Source of the DNA: JAHEFU01 sp020440645
GTDB taxonomy: Bacteria; 4484-113; JAFGCY01
DNA: 64,000 bases
Direction of reading: 5' to 3'
NCBI GenBank assembly: GCA_020440645.1
Contig: JAGRNR010000003.1
Location: 85,463 to 149,462 of the forward strand
Made by a program: the position numbers and the translations under genes. This document shows, piece after piece, positions 1 through 8,404 of this stretch (its first letter is position 1; every line of letters starts with the position of its first letter). A model generated the notes under the pieces. The model saw nothing but the letters and a program-made list of their open reading frames with translations, made no database searches and was not told where the DNA came from.

Positions 1-450
1 CTCACGGATCTTGTTGTAGGCACTGCCGAGCTCGTCATTGAGCTTCTTCATCTGCTCCTCGAGCGCGATGCGGCGCAGTCCGGAACGGACGCGGGCCAGC
101 AGCTCGGGTGGATCGTAGGGCTTGCGCACGTAGTCATCAGCGCCGGTGGACATGCCTTCCAGCATGTCGGCCTGCTCCGTGCGGCTTGTCAGCAGCAGGA
201 AGTAGGTGAACTGGCTGGCATCGCTGCGCACCCGCTGGCACAGCTCCGGGCCGGTCATACCCGGCATTTCCCAGTCGGAGATGATGATGTCAACCGGGGC
301 CTCATTGTAGAGTTGCCAGGCCTGCTCGCCATCCTCCGCCAGTACCAGCTCAGCATCCAGCTGGCGTGAGAAGAAATGCTCCAGCTTAAGGCGCGACAGT
401 TTGTCGTCCTCGGCAATCAGGATCCTTGGTCTGCTCTCTGCCTCTGGCAC
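1..450 (-). CDS. response regulator, receiver domain (3' end outside window)
   Basis: The gene runs off the left edge, so only the N-terminal 150 codons are visible. Reading from a GTG at 450, the protein has the acidic pocket ILIAEDD, the phospho-acceptor region IIISDWEMPG (Asp59), LLLTS and the conserved Lys in RKPYDP, which is a full receiver domain. It is followed by a polar helix (LEEQMKKLNDELGSAYNKI) of the signalling-linker type that usually leads into a GGDEF, PP2C-phosphatase or other output domain. The output is therefore unknown. An in-frame TAG at 499-501 limits the start, and GTG 450, with a weak purine stretch before it, is the best choice. The kinase partner is not in view. Confidence 0.8.
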   Translation of the reverse strand, partial: MPEAESRPRILIAEDDKLSRLKLEHFFSRQLDAELVLAEDGEQAWQLYNEAPVDIIISDWEMPGMTGPELCQRVRSDASQFTYFLLLTSRTEQADMLEGMSTGADDYVRKPYDPPELLARVRSGLRRIALEEQMKKLNDELGSAYNKIRE

Positions 451-606
451 CGGCTCACCCGAACTAAGTAAGTAGCCGCAACGCGGCTCTGGAAAAGTCT
501 AACGCTGGCGTCACAGACCTGATTTCAGTTTTCAGTTCATTTCGGTTAAATCCCGGTCTCGCAGCTGCGGCGGCCTTGGGGCTAAAATGGACTGGCGGAG
601 CAATTT

Positions 607-2073
607 ATGATGGAAATCGGCAGACTGATTGAGCGTACCGAAGAGTGTCACCGGCGCATTGCGCTCGAATACTACAATCATTTCAGCGGGCAGCAGGACC
701 AGCTCAATGTAGTGAGCATCCTCGGGGAATACCCGGAACTTTACGCCCGTGAGACACTCGACGGCATCCTTTCCGCTGCACCCGGTGAGTCTGCTGACGA
801 AAGACTGCTGCGCTTCCTGCGCGCGGATTTCAGTGGCAACTACGTGCAGGACCAGATCAAGGGCATGGCGGAGGAGCTGGCCAACGCCGAAGGCGCAGCC
901 ACCGTCACGCTCGGAGAGCAGAGCTGGCCCTACCGTGCGATGCCCGTGATCATTGCCAACGAAGCTGATTACGACCGTCGCGGCGAGCTTGAAGCGGCCT
1001 ACCTGGCGGAGATGGACCGGCTCAATCCGCTGCGCCGCCGGATCTTCGGCAAGCTGGCACAGACCATGGGCGAACTCGGCTATCCAAGCCAGATTGAATA
1101 CTGCGAGAAGCTGCAGGGCATGCGCATCCGCCCGCTTGCAGAGCAGATGCAGCGCTTCCTGGACGAGACTGACGAGCTGTTCTCCAGCCGTCTGCACCAC
1201 TACGCCTCAATCGCTGGCCTGTCGGGGCGAGAGCTGCGCAGCTGCGACCTCGGCTTCATCCTGCGCGCCCGCCAGTATGACGGCATGTTCGCCAGCGATG
1301 ACATGGTGCCCTCACTGGCCCGCACGCTGCGCGGGATGGGCATCGACCTAGACAACCAGAAGAACGTGCACATCGACCTGGAGGACCGGCCGCGTAAGTC
1401 TCCGCGGGCCTTCTGCGTCAGCATCCGCGCCCCGCAGGACGTGCGCATCGTGCTCAAGCCGCATGGCGGGCAGGATGACTTCAGCACCCTGTTCCATGAA
1501 GCCGGTCACATGCAGTTCAGCGCGCACATGAACCCCGACCTGTCAGTGCTGTACCGCCACAGTGGTGACACCAGCGTGCATGAAAGCTATGCCTTCCTGC
1601 TGCAGCACCTGGTCAGCAACCCGGTCTGGTGGAAGGAGATCATGCGTGAGGACCCGGGTGACTACCCGGCCTTCGCCCGCTTCCACCGCCTGTACTTCCT
1701 GCGCCGCTACGGTGCCAAGCTCTTGTACGAGATTGAGTTCCACGAGCGTGGCGGCGGTGAGGAACTGGCAGAGCGCTACTCTGAACAGCTGACCCGCGCC
1801 AATGTTGTCCGCTATCCTCGCGAACGCTACCTGGCGGACTTCGACCGCAATTTCTACGTGCTGCAGTACCTGCAGGCCTGGATCTGGGAAGTGCAGCTGC
1901 GTCGCCACCTGGAAAGCAACTTCGGCGAAAGCTGGTTCAGCAGCCGCCGTGCCGGGGACTTCCTGCGGGAGCTCTGGAATGACGGGCAGAAGTACGATGT
2001 CTGGGAAATCGCCCAGCGGCTGGGATACGAGGGACTGGACATCAGCCTCGTACAGCAGGAAATCACCGCCTGA
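607..2073 (+). CDS. M3-like zinc metallopeptidase
   Basis: A 488-residue cytoplasmic protein without a signal peptide. It carries the gluzincin active site HEAGH (His297, Glu298, His301). About 25 residues later comes SVHESYAFLLQHL, where Glu326 is the expected third zinc ligand. This spacing and the all-helical, charged sequence match the oligopeptidase/carboxypeptidase M3-like superfamily, which cleaves short peptides. The protein is shorter than typical oligoendopeptidase F or thimet peptidase (about 600-700 residues), so the exact subfamily is uncertain. Two consecutive ATG codons (607, 610) follow a GGAG at a good distance. A DUF393 gene follows 38 bases after the stop and may be co-transcribed. 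Confidence 0.8.
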   Translation: MMEIGRLIERTEECHRRIALEYYNHFSGQQDQLNVVSILGEYPELYARETLDGILSAAPGESADERLLRFLRADFSGNYVQDQIKGMAEELANAEGAATVTLGEQSWPYRAMPVIIANEADYDRRGELEAAYLAEMDRLNPLRRRIFGKLAQTMGELGYPSQIEYCEKLQGMRIRPLAEQMQRFLDETDELFSSRLHHYASIAGLSGRELRSCDLGFILRARQYDGMFASDDMVPSLARTLRGMGIDLDNQKNVHIDLEDRPRKSPRAFCVSIRAPQDVRIVLKPHGGQDDFSTLFHEAGHMQFSAHMNPDLSVLYRHSGDTSVHESYAFLLQHLVSNPVWWKEIMREDPGDYPAFARFHRLYFLRRYGAKLLYEIEFHERGGGEELAERYSEQLTRANVVRYPRERYLADFDRNFYVLQYLQAWIWEVQLRRHLESNFGESWFSSRRAGDFLRELWNDGQKYDVWEIAQRLGYEGLDISLVQQEITA

Positions 2074-2111
2074 TCCTGCAAGCCCGGGCCGCGGCGGGTA
2101 ACCTATTGCCG

Positions 2112-2609
2112 ATGGACCAGACCGGAATGCAGCTTCCCGCAACGGGCAACGCCTCAGCTGGCAACGCCCTGCCGGACTTCATAGTATTCATCGATGCCGA
2201 ATGCACCTTCTGCAGCAACACTGCGGCCTGGATGCTGCGCAATGACCCGGCCGGCCGGATGCACATCGCCGCACTGCAGGGCGAGACCGCCCGCCAGGTG
2301 CTGCCAACTCTCGGAGTTGACGACGAATACCTGGCCAGGGCCCGTGTTGACAACGCCTCAATCGACGGCATCCTCTGCACCACCCATCCAGGCAGGCCGG
2401 ACGCCCGCCTGTACGGGCGCAGCCGGGCCAGCCGCATGATCGCGAAGCAGATGGGCTTTCCCTGGAACTTCCTCGGCTGGATCTCCTGGTGGATCCCGGA
2501 CTGGCTGCTGGACCCGCTGTACGGGGTCATCAAGCGCAACCGCCACAAGCTGGCGAAACAGTCCTGTGCCCTGCCGCCGGAATCCCTGCGCGCCCGCTAC
2601 CTTGATTAG
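2112..2609 (+). CDS. DUF393 (DCC-type thiol-disulfide oxidoreductase family) protein
   Basis: A 165-residue protein with the family signature near the N-terminus: FIVFIDAECTFCSN, a hydrophobic strand followed by a CxxC pair in a thioredoxin-like fold. In the named DCC family the motif is DxxCxxC, and here it reads DAECTFC. The central RSRASRMIAKQMG and the C-terminal helix WISWWIPDWLLDPLYGVIKRNR also fit DUF393. The biochemical role of the family is poorly defined. The start could be TTG 2106 or ATG 2112, which differ by two residues. Neither has a strong ribosome site, so translation may be coupled to the upstream peptidase. Confidence 0.75.
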   Translation: MDQTGMQLPATGNASAGNALPDFIVFIDAECTFCSNTAAWMLRNDPAGRMHIAALQGETARQVLPTLGVDDEYLARARVDNASIDGILCTTHPGRPDARLYGRSRASRMIAKQMGFPWNFLGWISWWIPDWLLDPLYGVIKRNRHKLAKQSCALPPESLRARYLD

Positions 2610-2613
2610 CAAA

Positions 2614-2644
2614 GGGCCCGGGCCACCGTTGGCAGCCCGGGCTC
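2614..2644 (+). terminator. GC-rich hairpin after the DUF393 gene
   Basis: Two copies of the self-complementary octamer GCCCGGGC (2616-2623 and 2635-2642) form a strong stem around an 11-base loop, four bases after the DUF393 stop codon. There is no T-tract behind it, so it is not a canonical intrinsic terminator. It may still act as one or protect the 3' end. Confidence 0.4.
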
Positions 2645-3018
2645 AGGACCAGGAATAAAGAGTTGCGTTGGTATCTCGATCAGGTGGAAGGTAGCTCCTG
2701 GGCCATCCTTCCAACTAGGATATATATAACATATTTTGTCCCATATATCTCACCGAAATTCGTGGATTTGGGCACAATTTTTCCGATAACTGAAGTGTCA
2801 ACCAGGATCCCATGAGACTGACTCTCACCTGGCAGACAATTAATATCCTTGATATACATGGTGTACAATTCAGCTGTCCGGGAAACCGGGCACGGCTCAG
2901 TCGGCAAGGCGGGTAGCAGGGATGCAAAACCGGATCACCCGGCATCATTCCCTGTTGACCTGGCAGTTTGCCAACTGGGAACGGGTTGTTCCGGGAGACC
3001 ATCCCGGGGGGAATCGTG
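2645..3018 (+). promoter_or_regulatory. AT-rich upstream region of the 12-heme cytochrome gene
   Basis: About 370 bases without a gene, much richer in A+T than its surroundings. It holds an inverted repeat GATATAT (2719-2725) / ATATATC (2743-2749), a possible operator. A -10-like TACAAT lies at 2864-2869, which would give a leader of about 140 bases before the cytochrome ATG. I found no convincing -35 box and no FNR-type site, so the promoter call is tentative. Confidence 0.35.
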
Positions 3019-4371
3019 ATGAAGAAGCTGTTGAGCAAGCGCTGGGTGGTTGTCACTCTTGCCATCATCGTCGTAGTCCTCGGTGGCGGTTTCGGCAGCC
3101 TGCAATACACAAACCAGCCCGGATTCTGCCAGAGTTGCCACATTATGGACCCCTTCTACGATAGCTGGAAGGCGTCCGCCCACAACAATGTGGCCTGCGT
3201 TGACTGCCACTACGCCCCCGGCGAGAAGTACAAGATCAGCGCCAAGATGAAGGCCCTGAACCAGGTCGTGCTGTACGTCACCGGCACCTATGACACCAAG
3301 TTCTATGCCCACATCAACGATGCATCCTGCATGACGAGCGGCTGCCACGGGACCAACACCCCCGGCCAGACGATGTACAACGGCAAGATCCGCTTCGACC
3401 ATGCCACCCATTACGGCAAGAGTGCACGCGGCATGGAGCTGCGCTGCACAAGTTGCCATTCCAACAACATCGGCGACCAGCACATCGCGGCTGACACCAC
3501 GACCTGCTACCTCTGCCATTTCAAGGACCGCGTCAGCGGCACCTCGCCGGTGCCCCAGCAGTTCTGCCTGGATTGCCACGATGCACCGACGGAGGACATC
3601 GAAGTCGGCGACACCACCTTCAACCACGCCACCTACGTCGAGCAGAAGGTGGACTGCCAGCGTTGCCACATCGACGCGATCGAGGGCAATGGCGACGTTG
3701 ACAGCAACTCCTGCCTGCAGTGCCACTCCAGGACGGAACTGCCAACCCTGACCAGCGAACGCAATGAACTGCACAAGATCCACGTCACCGACCACAAGGT
3801 CGACTGCTACCAGTGCCACTCCGAGATCAAGCACGGCGCGCACGTGACCGAGAACCAGGTGAAGTTCTCCTGCGAGCAGTGCCACTCCGAGCCGCATGTC
3901 GGTGCGCGTGAGCTGTATGCCGGCACCGGCGGCCGCGGCGTGGATGACATGCCAGCCTCGATGTTCATCGCACAGGTTGACTGCATCGGCTGCCACATGG
4001 AGGAGGACAACGAGTCCGCCGGGCATATGGCAGGAGGCAACGTGATGCGTCCGACCGTGCAGGGCTGCGTGGACTGCCATGGAGACTTCGGTGCCGACCT
4101 CTATGCGATGTGGGCTGAAGCCATCGCGTCCGACATTGCGGACACCACCATCCAGGTGACCCGGGCCCGCACGGCACTCGATCTGGCTGACAGCGGCGCT
4201 GAGGGCTATGCCGAGGCGAAGCAGAAAGTGGAGGACGCCGAGTACAACCTGGAGTTCGTCAGGTTCGGTCGCGGCATCCACAACTACAACTACGCCTCAG
4301 AGCTGCTCAGTGCATCCCGCGACTTCTCCGATGAAGCCGTCGGCCTGCTCAGTGTAGGAACGGACGGCTGA
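3019..4371 (+). CDS. membrane-anchored dodecaheme cytochrome c, NapC/NirT-like N-terminus
   Basis: A 450-residue protein starting at ATG 3019 behind GGGGGGA. One N-terminal membrane helix (VVVTLAIIVVVLGGG) is followed at once by PGFCQSCH, the arrangement of NapC/NrfH quinol-dehydrogenase anchors. I count eleven CxxCH heme sites (CQSCH, CVDCH, CTSCH, CYLCH, CLDCH, CQRCH, CLQCH, CYQCH, CEQCH, CIGCH, CVDCH). A twelfth site has the wide spacing CMTSGCH (CX4CH). The last 100 residues are heme-free and helical. The protein should carry electrons from the quinone pool across the periplasmic side. No terminal reductase is next to it, so its partner is unknown. An Rrf2 regulator gene lies convergently downstream. 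Confidence 0.85.
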   Translation: MKKLLSKRWVVVTLAIIVVVLGGGFGSLQYTNQPGFCQSCHIMDPFYDSWKASAHNNVACVDCHYAPGEKYKISAKMKALNQVVLYVTGTYDTKFYAHINDASCMTSGCHGTNTPGQTMYNGKIRFDHATHYGKSARGMELRCTSCHSNNIGDQHIAADTTTCYLCHFKDRVSGTSPVPQQFCLDCHDAPTEDIEVGDTTFNHATYVEQKVDCQRCHIDAIEGNGDVDSNSCLQCHSRTELPTLTSERNELHKIHVTDHKVDCYQCHSEIKHGAHVTENQVKFSCEQCHSEPHVGARELYAGTGGRGVDDMPASMFIAQVDCIGCHMEEDNESAGHMAGGNVMRPTVQGCVDCHGDFGADLYAMWAEAIASDIADTTIQVTRARTALDLADSGAEGYAEAKQKVEDAEYNLEFVRFGRGIHNYNYASELLSASRDFSDEAVGLLSVGTDG

Positions 4372-4377
4372 GCAGAT

Positions 4378-4408
4378 AAGCAGCAGGCCTGCAGCAAGCA
4401 GGCTGCTT
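4378..4408. terminator. imperfect hairpin between convergent genes
   Basis: AAGCA...TGCTT and GCCTGC...GCAGGC can pair, with a four-base bulge, between the stops of the cytochrome and Rrf2 genes. There is no T-run on either side. It is a weak candidate for a bidirectional terminator. Confidence 0.3.
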
Positions 4409-4443
4409 GGCGCTCGTGGTGATTGCCTGGCTGTGCGGGCGGC

Positions 4444-4917
4444 CTAGTCGAACACGCAGTTGTTGCACATCGCACAGACGTTGCGCAACTTGCAGTTGAT
4501 GTGGTCGCGGACTGAGTCATGCGGCGTCGGGTTGTCAACCAGGGTCTGCACGGTCCACTGGGTCAGCACCTGCGTGATTGCCCCATTGAGCTGCATCATC
4601 GCCTTGTGCAGTCCGCACAGGCGGCTGTCATCCGTGTAATCCTCGCAGTACTCAGCAAGGATCTTGCCCTGGCAGGCCTCGACAATGTTCAACAGGCTGA
4701 TCTCACGCGGGGGCATGGCCAGCGTGACGCCGCCCTTGCTGCCCTTGGTGGATCTCATGATGCCGCTGCGCACCAGGTGCTGGATCACCTTCGCAGTGTA
4801 CGTGGCACTGGATTCACAGACTTCCGCAATCACTCTGGGCGGCACGGGGGTATCTTCAGCCCGCATTGCCAGATAAAGCGTTGCCTGGATCCCCAGGTCG
4901 CTAGTCTTTGTAATCAA
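4444..4917 (-). CDS. Rrf2-family transcriptional regulator with Cys-rich tail
   Basis: A 157-residue protein beginning at a TTG behind AGGAAG. The N-terminal winged helix has Rrf2 hallmarks: LGIQATLYLAM, PRVIAEVCESSATYTAKVIQHLVRSGIM and KGSKGGVTLA. The cysteines that bind an Fe-S cluster in IscR/NsrR are only partly matched (Cys91, Cys101, with Cys82 before them). An unusual C-terminal cluster of Cys142, Cys148, Cys151 and Cys154 ends the protein. Redox, iron or NO sensing is likely from the family and the cysteines, but the cluster type is inference. The gene lies convergent to the multiheme cytochrome and 26 bases downstream of an 81-residue ORF. A CCATACTTTC element sits just before its start. 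Confidence 0.85.
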   Translation of the reverse strand: MITKTSDLGIQATLYLAMRAEDTPVPPRVIAEVCESSATYTAKVIQHLVRSGIMRSTKGSKGGVTLAMPPREISLLNIVEACQGKILAEYCEDYTDDSRLCGLHKAMMQLNGAITQVLTQWTVQTLVDNPTPHDSVRDHINCKLRNVCAMCNNCVFD

Positions 4918-4931
4918 AGCAGCTTCCTATA

Positions 4932-4941
4932 GAAAGTATGG
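4932..4941 (-). promoter_or_regulatory. CCATACTTTC element before the Rrf2 gene
   Basis: An exact copy of the ten-base element also found before the carotenoid operon, the photolyase and a 65-residue ORF. It ends 14 bases before the TTG start, so as a -10 region it would give a very short leader that still contains AGGAAG. Confidence 0.55.
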
Positions 4942-4943
4942 AC

Positions 4944-5189
4944 TCACTCGCTGAGAACGAAGCGGTACCTGATCCCTGGCCTCTGCTTCTGGATCCGGTT
5001 GTCAAACTCCGGGTAAGCAGTGCCGTAATCTGGATACAGCAGGTAATTCATCTCATCCTCATCACCACTCCACGCGAACAGACGCTTCTTGCTGTTTCGT
5101 GTGAGGTCATCAACCCTGAGGAGGTCGATCTCCCGTACCGGTCGGGAGAGCTCCTTGTCCTCCCAGCGATAGAGCTTTAATACCTGCAT
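4944..5189 (-). CDS. hypothetical protein, 81 residues
   Basis: I do not recognise this protein. It starts at ATG 5189 after AGGTGA. It is soluble and charged, rich in aromatic residues (LYRWED, YLLYPDYGTAYPEFDNR, YRFVLSE) and has no Cys. It ends 26 bases before the Rrf2 gene on the same strand, so the two may share a transcript, although a CCATACTTTC element lies between them. Its good ribosome site and intact frame in a less GC-rich stretch argue that it is real. Confidence 0.55.
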   Translation of the reverse strand: MQVLKLYRWEDKELSRPVREIDLLRVDDLTRNSKKRLFAWSGDEDEMNYLLYPDYGTAYPEFDNRIQKQRPGIRYRFVLSE

Positions 5190-5568
5190 GCTTCACCTAA
5201 TTACTTAGATCAGCAGAATTATATCAGATAATGAAAGTCCGAGTACCGATTTCGGTCAATCTGCACACTTTCGCAATAAATGAGACGCTTTTAATCATCA
5301 AGCAAACCTGCTGTTCGTGCCCTCATTCACAAATCAACCACCTTATTTTGCGATCAACTGGTATAAAACCCATCTGAAATGTAATATTTACTGGATATTA
5401 TTGGTGAGCCCATAAGATGGGACTTGCAAGTCTGACATTCCAACACACATGTTCCACGACGGGCACATTGCGGAGCGAAGATGCTCAGGATGGCTGAAGG
5501 TTATTGCGGGGCGGCAGAAAGGCCCTTTGCAGTAATAGTGAAATGGAATTGCAGCAATCAAGGAAGAA
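5190..5568. other. intergenic region, no gene seen
   Basis: About 380 bases, AT-rich, between the start of the 81-residue gene and the 3' end of tRNA-Asn. It probably contains the promoter of the former. I saw only very short frames, none with family features, and no RNA gene I could name. Confidence 0.5.
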
Positions 5569-5643
5569 TGGCTCCGGCGACTGGACTCGAACCAGTAACC
5601 TAACGGTTAACAGCCGTTTGCTCTGCCATTGAGCTACGCCGGA
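5569..5643 (-). tRNA. tRNA-Asn (GTT)
   Basis: On the minus strand a full cloverleaf folds: acceptor TCCGGCG pairs with CGCCGGA, the D arm is GCTC...GAGC, the anticodon loop CTGTTAA sits between AACGG and CCGTT, and the T arm has GGTTCGAGTCC. The anticodon is GTT, so it reads Asn codons. The discriminator is G and the CCA end is encoded in the DNA (5569-5571). Confidence 0.95.
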
Positions 5644-5740
5644 ACGATGGGAAGAAGATGTTAACGCCGACAGGGCCTGATGTCAATATGGAAACCGCCC
5701 TATGTAGCCTTCAAATTGTGAATTCAGGCATTGGTCACCC

Positions 5741-7201
5741 CTAGACCTTCGGCATGATCTGTGTCGGCTTTCGCCGCCGCTGCGCCACACCGCTTTCATG
5801 GGCTGCGTGGACCACCGCGCGGGTCACCTCTCGGGCCACATGCTTGTTGAACAGTGAGGGGATGATGTAGTCCCGGCTGAGGCGCTTCGGGTCCACGCAG
5901 GCCGCAATCGCCTCCGCCGCCGCCAGCTTCATCTCCTCGTTGATGTCCGTCGCATGCGCATCCAGTGCGCCGCGGAAGATCCCGGGAAAGGCCAGTACGT
6001 TGTTGATCTGGTTCGGGTAGTCGCTGCGACCTGTTGCCACAACGGCAGCGTATTCCTCGATTTCCTCCGGCATCACCTCCGGCACCGGGTTAGCCATCGT
6101 GAACACGATCGGGTCCTTTGCCATGTTGCGCACCCACTCCGGCCGCACCGCGCCGGCGGATGACAGCCCGACCAGCAGGTCGGCCCCACGCAGTGCGTCC
6201 TCGATGCTGCCCTCAATCCGCCGTGGGTTGGTGGTGCGCCCGAACTCCTCGTGCACGGCGCTGCCATGGCAGTCCGCCCCTTCGCAGATGATGCCGTGGC
6301 GGTCCACACCGACCAGGTCGCGCACGCCGGCCGCAAGCATCATCTTGCTGCAGGCCACGCCGGCGGCACCGACGCCGACGACCACCACGCGGATGTCCTG
6401 CATCTCCTTTCCAACGAGTTTCAGCGCATTCTTGGCAGCGGCCAGCAGCACGACCGCCGTGCCGTGCTGGTCGTCATGGAACACCGGGATGTCAACACGC
6501 TGCTTGAGCTCGCGCTCGATCTGGAAGCAGCGCGGGGCGGAGATGTCCTCCAGGTTGATCCCGCCGAAGGTCGGCGCGATCAGTTCGCAGAAGCGGATGA
6601 TCTCCTCCGGGTCACGTGTGTTGACACAGAGCGGGAAGGCGTCCACGCCGCCGAACTCCTTGAATAGCTGCGCCTTGCCCTCCATCACCGGCATCGCCGC
6701 CTCCGGCCCGATGTCACCGAGCCCGAGCACGGCGCTGCCATCGGACACCACGGCAACGGTGTGGGCCTTGATCGTCAGTGACCAGGCCCGCTGCGGGTCA
6801 TCCGCGATGTAGCGCGAGACGCGCCCGACACCCGGCGTGTAGGCCATTGACAACTGGGCGCGGTTGTGGATCGGCAGCTTGCTCTCGACGGTCAGCTTGC
6901 CGCCGAGGTGCATGCGGAAGGTCTCGTCGGACACGGCCAGCACGTGGATGCCAGGCATCGCGCGCACAGCCTCGGTGATGCGCTTCTCATGCTCGGGATC
7001 ATTGCAGTGCACGGTGAAGTCGCGCACCCAGCCGCTGCTGTCAACCTCCACCACATCGATTGCCCCCATCATGCCCCCGGCAGCGGCGATCTCGCCGAGG
7101 ATGCGGTGGATCAGCCCGATACCGTGTGGTCCGCTGATCCTGATTGTGATCGTGTAGCTGGACTGATGCGTAATCATGCCCATGTTGCCGGCGGAAACCA
7201 C
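5741..7201 (-). CDS. NAD(P)-dependent malic enzyme with N-terminal ACT domain
   Basis: The enzyme oxidatively decarboxylates malate to pyruvate. Residues about 10-80 form an ACT domain (YTITIRISGPHGIGLIHRILGEIAAAGG), a ligand-sensing module. Then follow the malic enzyme N-domain (AYTPGVGRVSRYI, SDGSAVLGLGDIGPEAAMPV, MEGKAQLFKEFGGVDAFP), the metal-site region IPVFHDDQHGTAVV and the nucleotide fold VVVVGVGAAGVA. The length (486 residues) fits the small bacterial malic enzymes plus ACT. The start is uncertain: GTG 7201, ATG 7183 or ATG 7177. None has a ribosome site, and a CTCCATAAG sequence just upstream may be a -10 giving an almost leaderless mRNA. Allosteric control by an amino acid is inferred from the ACT domain only. 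Confidence 0.9.
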   Translation of the reverse strand: MVSAGNMGMITHQSSYTITIRISGPHGIGLIHRILGEIAAAGGMMGAIDVVEVDSSGWVRDFTVHCNDPEHEKRITEAVRAMPGIHVLAVSDETFRMHLGGKLTVESKLPIHNRAQLSMAYTPGVGRVSRYIADDPQRAWSLTIKAHTVAVVSDGSAVLGLGDIGPEAAMPVMEGKAQLFKEFGGVDAFPLCVNTRDPEEIIRFCELIAPTFGGINLEDISAPRCFQIERELKQRVDIPVFHDDQHGTAVVLLAAAKNALKLVGKEMQDIRVVVVGVGAAGVACSKMMLAAGVRDLVGVDRHGIICEGADCHGSAVHEEFGRTTNPRRIEGSIEDALRGADLLVGLSSAGAVRPEWVRNMAKDPIVFTMANPVPEVMPEEIEEYAAVVATGRSDYPNQINNVLAFPGIFRGALDAHATDINEEMKLAAAEAIAACVDPKRLSRDYIIPSLFNKHVAREVTRAVVHAAHESGVAQRRRKPTQIMPKV

Positions 7202-7305
7202 TTATGGAGAAGCGGCCCCGGCCGGTCTCCTCCTTGATATGCAGATTATACAGCGCAGCGTTGCCGGCGGGTCCCGCCGGAGCCAATTGAAACCTGTTCT
7301 CATGC

Positions 7306-7334
7306 AAAAAAGTGCCCCCGGTTTCCCAGGGGCA
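7306..7334 (-). terminator. intrinsic terminator of the diheme cytochrome gene
   Basis: On the minus strand TGCCCCTGG and CCGGGGGCA form a nine-pair stem (one G-T pair) closed by a GAAA tetraloop, followed by CTTTTTT. It lies about 50 bases after the cytochrome stop and separates it from the malic enzyme gene. Confidence 0.8.
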
Positions 7335-7386
7335 AATGTGTTGTCAGAATTGAATCCGCAGGCCAAGCGAATGACCAACCGGCCGT

Positions 7387-8181
7387 CTAGGCAGTACCTT
7401 CGCCACCTTCTGCAGGTGCAGCCTCGCCACCCTCCGCCGGGGCATCACCGCCCTCAGCCGGCGGCGGGCCCATCGGCGGGAAGTCCCACATGAAGGCTGC
7501 GATGTCAAGCAGGTCACCGTCGGACAGGTCCTCCTCGCTGAATGCCGGCATGCTCGGCATGGCGTTGTTGCGGGTGGACAGGTAGGTGAAGCCGATGATC
7601 GTGCCGGTGGACATCTCATGGGCGCGCAGCTCACCGACGATCGCTGCCAGCGGTGCACCGGCCGCGGTGGACTCGCCGTTCGCACCATGGCACATCGCGC
7701 AGTTCGCGGCATACAGCGTGGCACCGTTCTCCGGGTCACCAAGCTGCGGCAGCTCAGCCGCCGGCTCATGGAATCCGGCCAGCCATGCGCCGAGCTCCAT
7801 CACTTCCTGGTCGCTGAGGTCCTCCGGGCTGAATGCCGGCATGTAGGAGCCCTCACGCTTGACGCGCACCGGCTGGAACAGCAGTGCCCCGAGCTCCTCG
7901 GGACTGACTCCGGCCCAGATGAAGTAGCCGGCGTCCTTGATCAGCGGTGGGCCGACGCGCCCCTCGTGGTGGTGGCAGGCAGCGCAGTTCTCATAGTAGA
8001 CCTTCTCGCCACCCTTGATGTCGGCAAAACTCGCCGGCCTGGTTTCAACTTTTGGCACGGCAGCCACATCAGCACTGCCCTGTGACTCCGCCGGCTGCTG
8101 GCACGATGCCGCCAGCAGGACAATGCTCAGCGCCAGCAGGCAGATACATGCCTGCGCGCGAAGGTTAGTGAAATGACGCAT
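7387..8181 (-). CDS. diheme cytochrome c lipoprotein
   Basis: A 264-residue exported lipoprotein: hydrophobic signal LLALSIVLLAASC with lipobox Cys. Two class I cytochrome c domains follow, each with one CxxCH (CAACH and CAMCH) and a downstream axial-Met region (SYMPAFSPEDLSDQEV and PSMPAFSEEDLSDGDL). The tail is a low-complexity repeat of PAEGG(D/E) units with no obvious function. It is likely an electron carrier or an oxidase or reductase subunit on the outer face of the membrane. The ATG at 8181 has GGGAG nine bases before it and is preferred to the upstream TTG. It is transcribed alone, with a strong terminator. Confidence 0.85.
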   Translation of the reverse strand: MRHFTNLRAQACICLLALSIVLLAASCQQPAESQGSADVAAVPKVETRPASFADIKGGEKVYYENCAACHHHEGRVGPPLIKDAGYFIWAGVSPEELGALLFQPVRVKREGSYMPAFSPEDLSDQEVMELGAWLAGFHEPAAELPQLGDPENGATLYAANCAMCHGANGESTAAGAPLAAIVGELRAHEMSTGTIIGFTYLSTRNNAMPSMPAFSEEDLSDGDLLDIAAFMWDFPPMGPPPAEGGDAPAEGGEAAPAEGGEGTA

Positions 8182-8404
8182 GATTTCCAACTCCCATCCT
8201 GGTGATAAGTGCCGGGGAACTGCCGTAAGTAGTGCCGCCGCAGCGACATCGGATCCATCTCCGCATTGCCGTTTCCCGATGCGCAGAAAATTATCATATT
8301 TTCATTGGCTCCACAAGATGAGACTGGCGTTTTTTCCCTGAATTCGCCCGAAACAGGCACGAGAGGTCGATTCTGCTAGGATATTGCTTCGTGGGGAGAC
8401 GACT

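Noticed and set aside
532..1200. 222-codon minus-strand frame near the left edge
   Set aside because: Antisense to the metallopeptidase N-terminus, with a shadow-like composition.
2614..2644. GC hairpin as a confirmed intrinsic terminator
   Set aside because: The stem is strong but no T-tract follows, so I keep it only as a low-confidence hairpin.
2935..4281. 448-codon minus-strand frame opposite the multiheme cytochrome
   Set aside because: Composition is that of an antisense shadow (H, V, A, G rich, no family motif), while the plus strand encodes twelve heme motifs.
5401..5500. 26-codon frame starting with ATGGGACTTGC in the intergenic region
   Set aside because: No ribosome site of note, very short, and no sign of conservation or function.
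7197..7212. CTCCATAAG before the malic enzyme as a sixth copy of the element
   Set aside because: Only CCATA is shared and the TTTC part is missing. I mention it as a possible -10 for that gene but do not count it.
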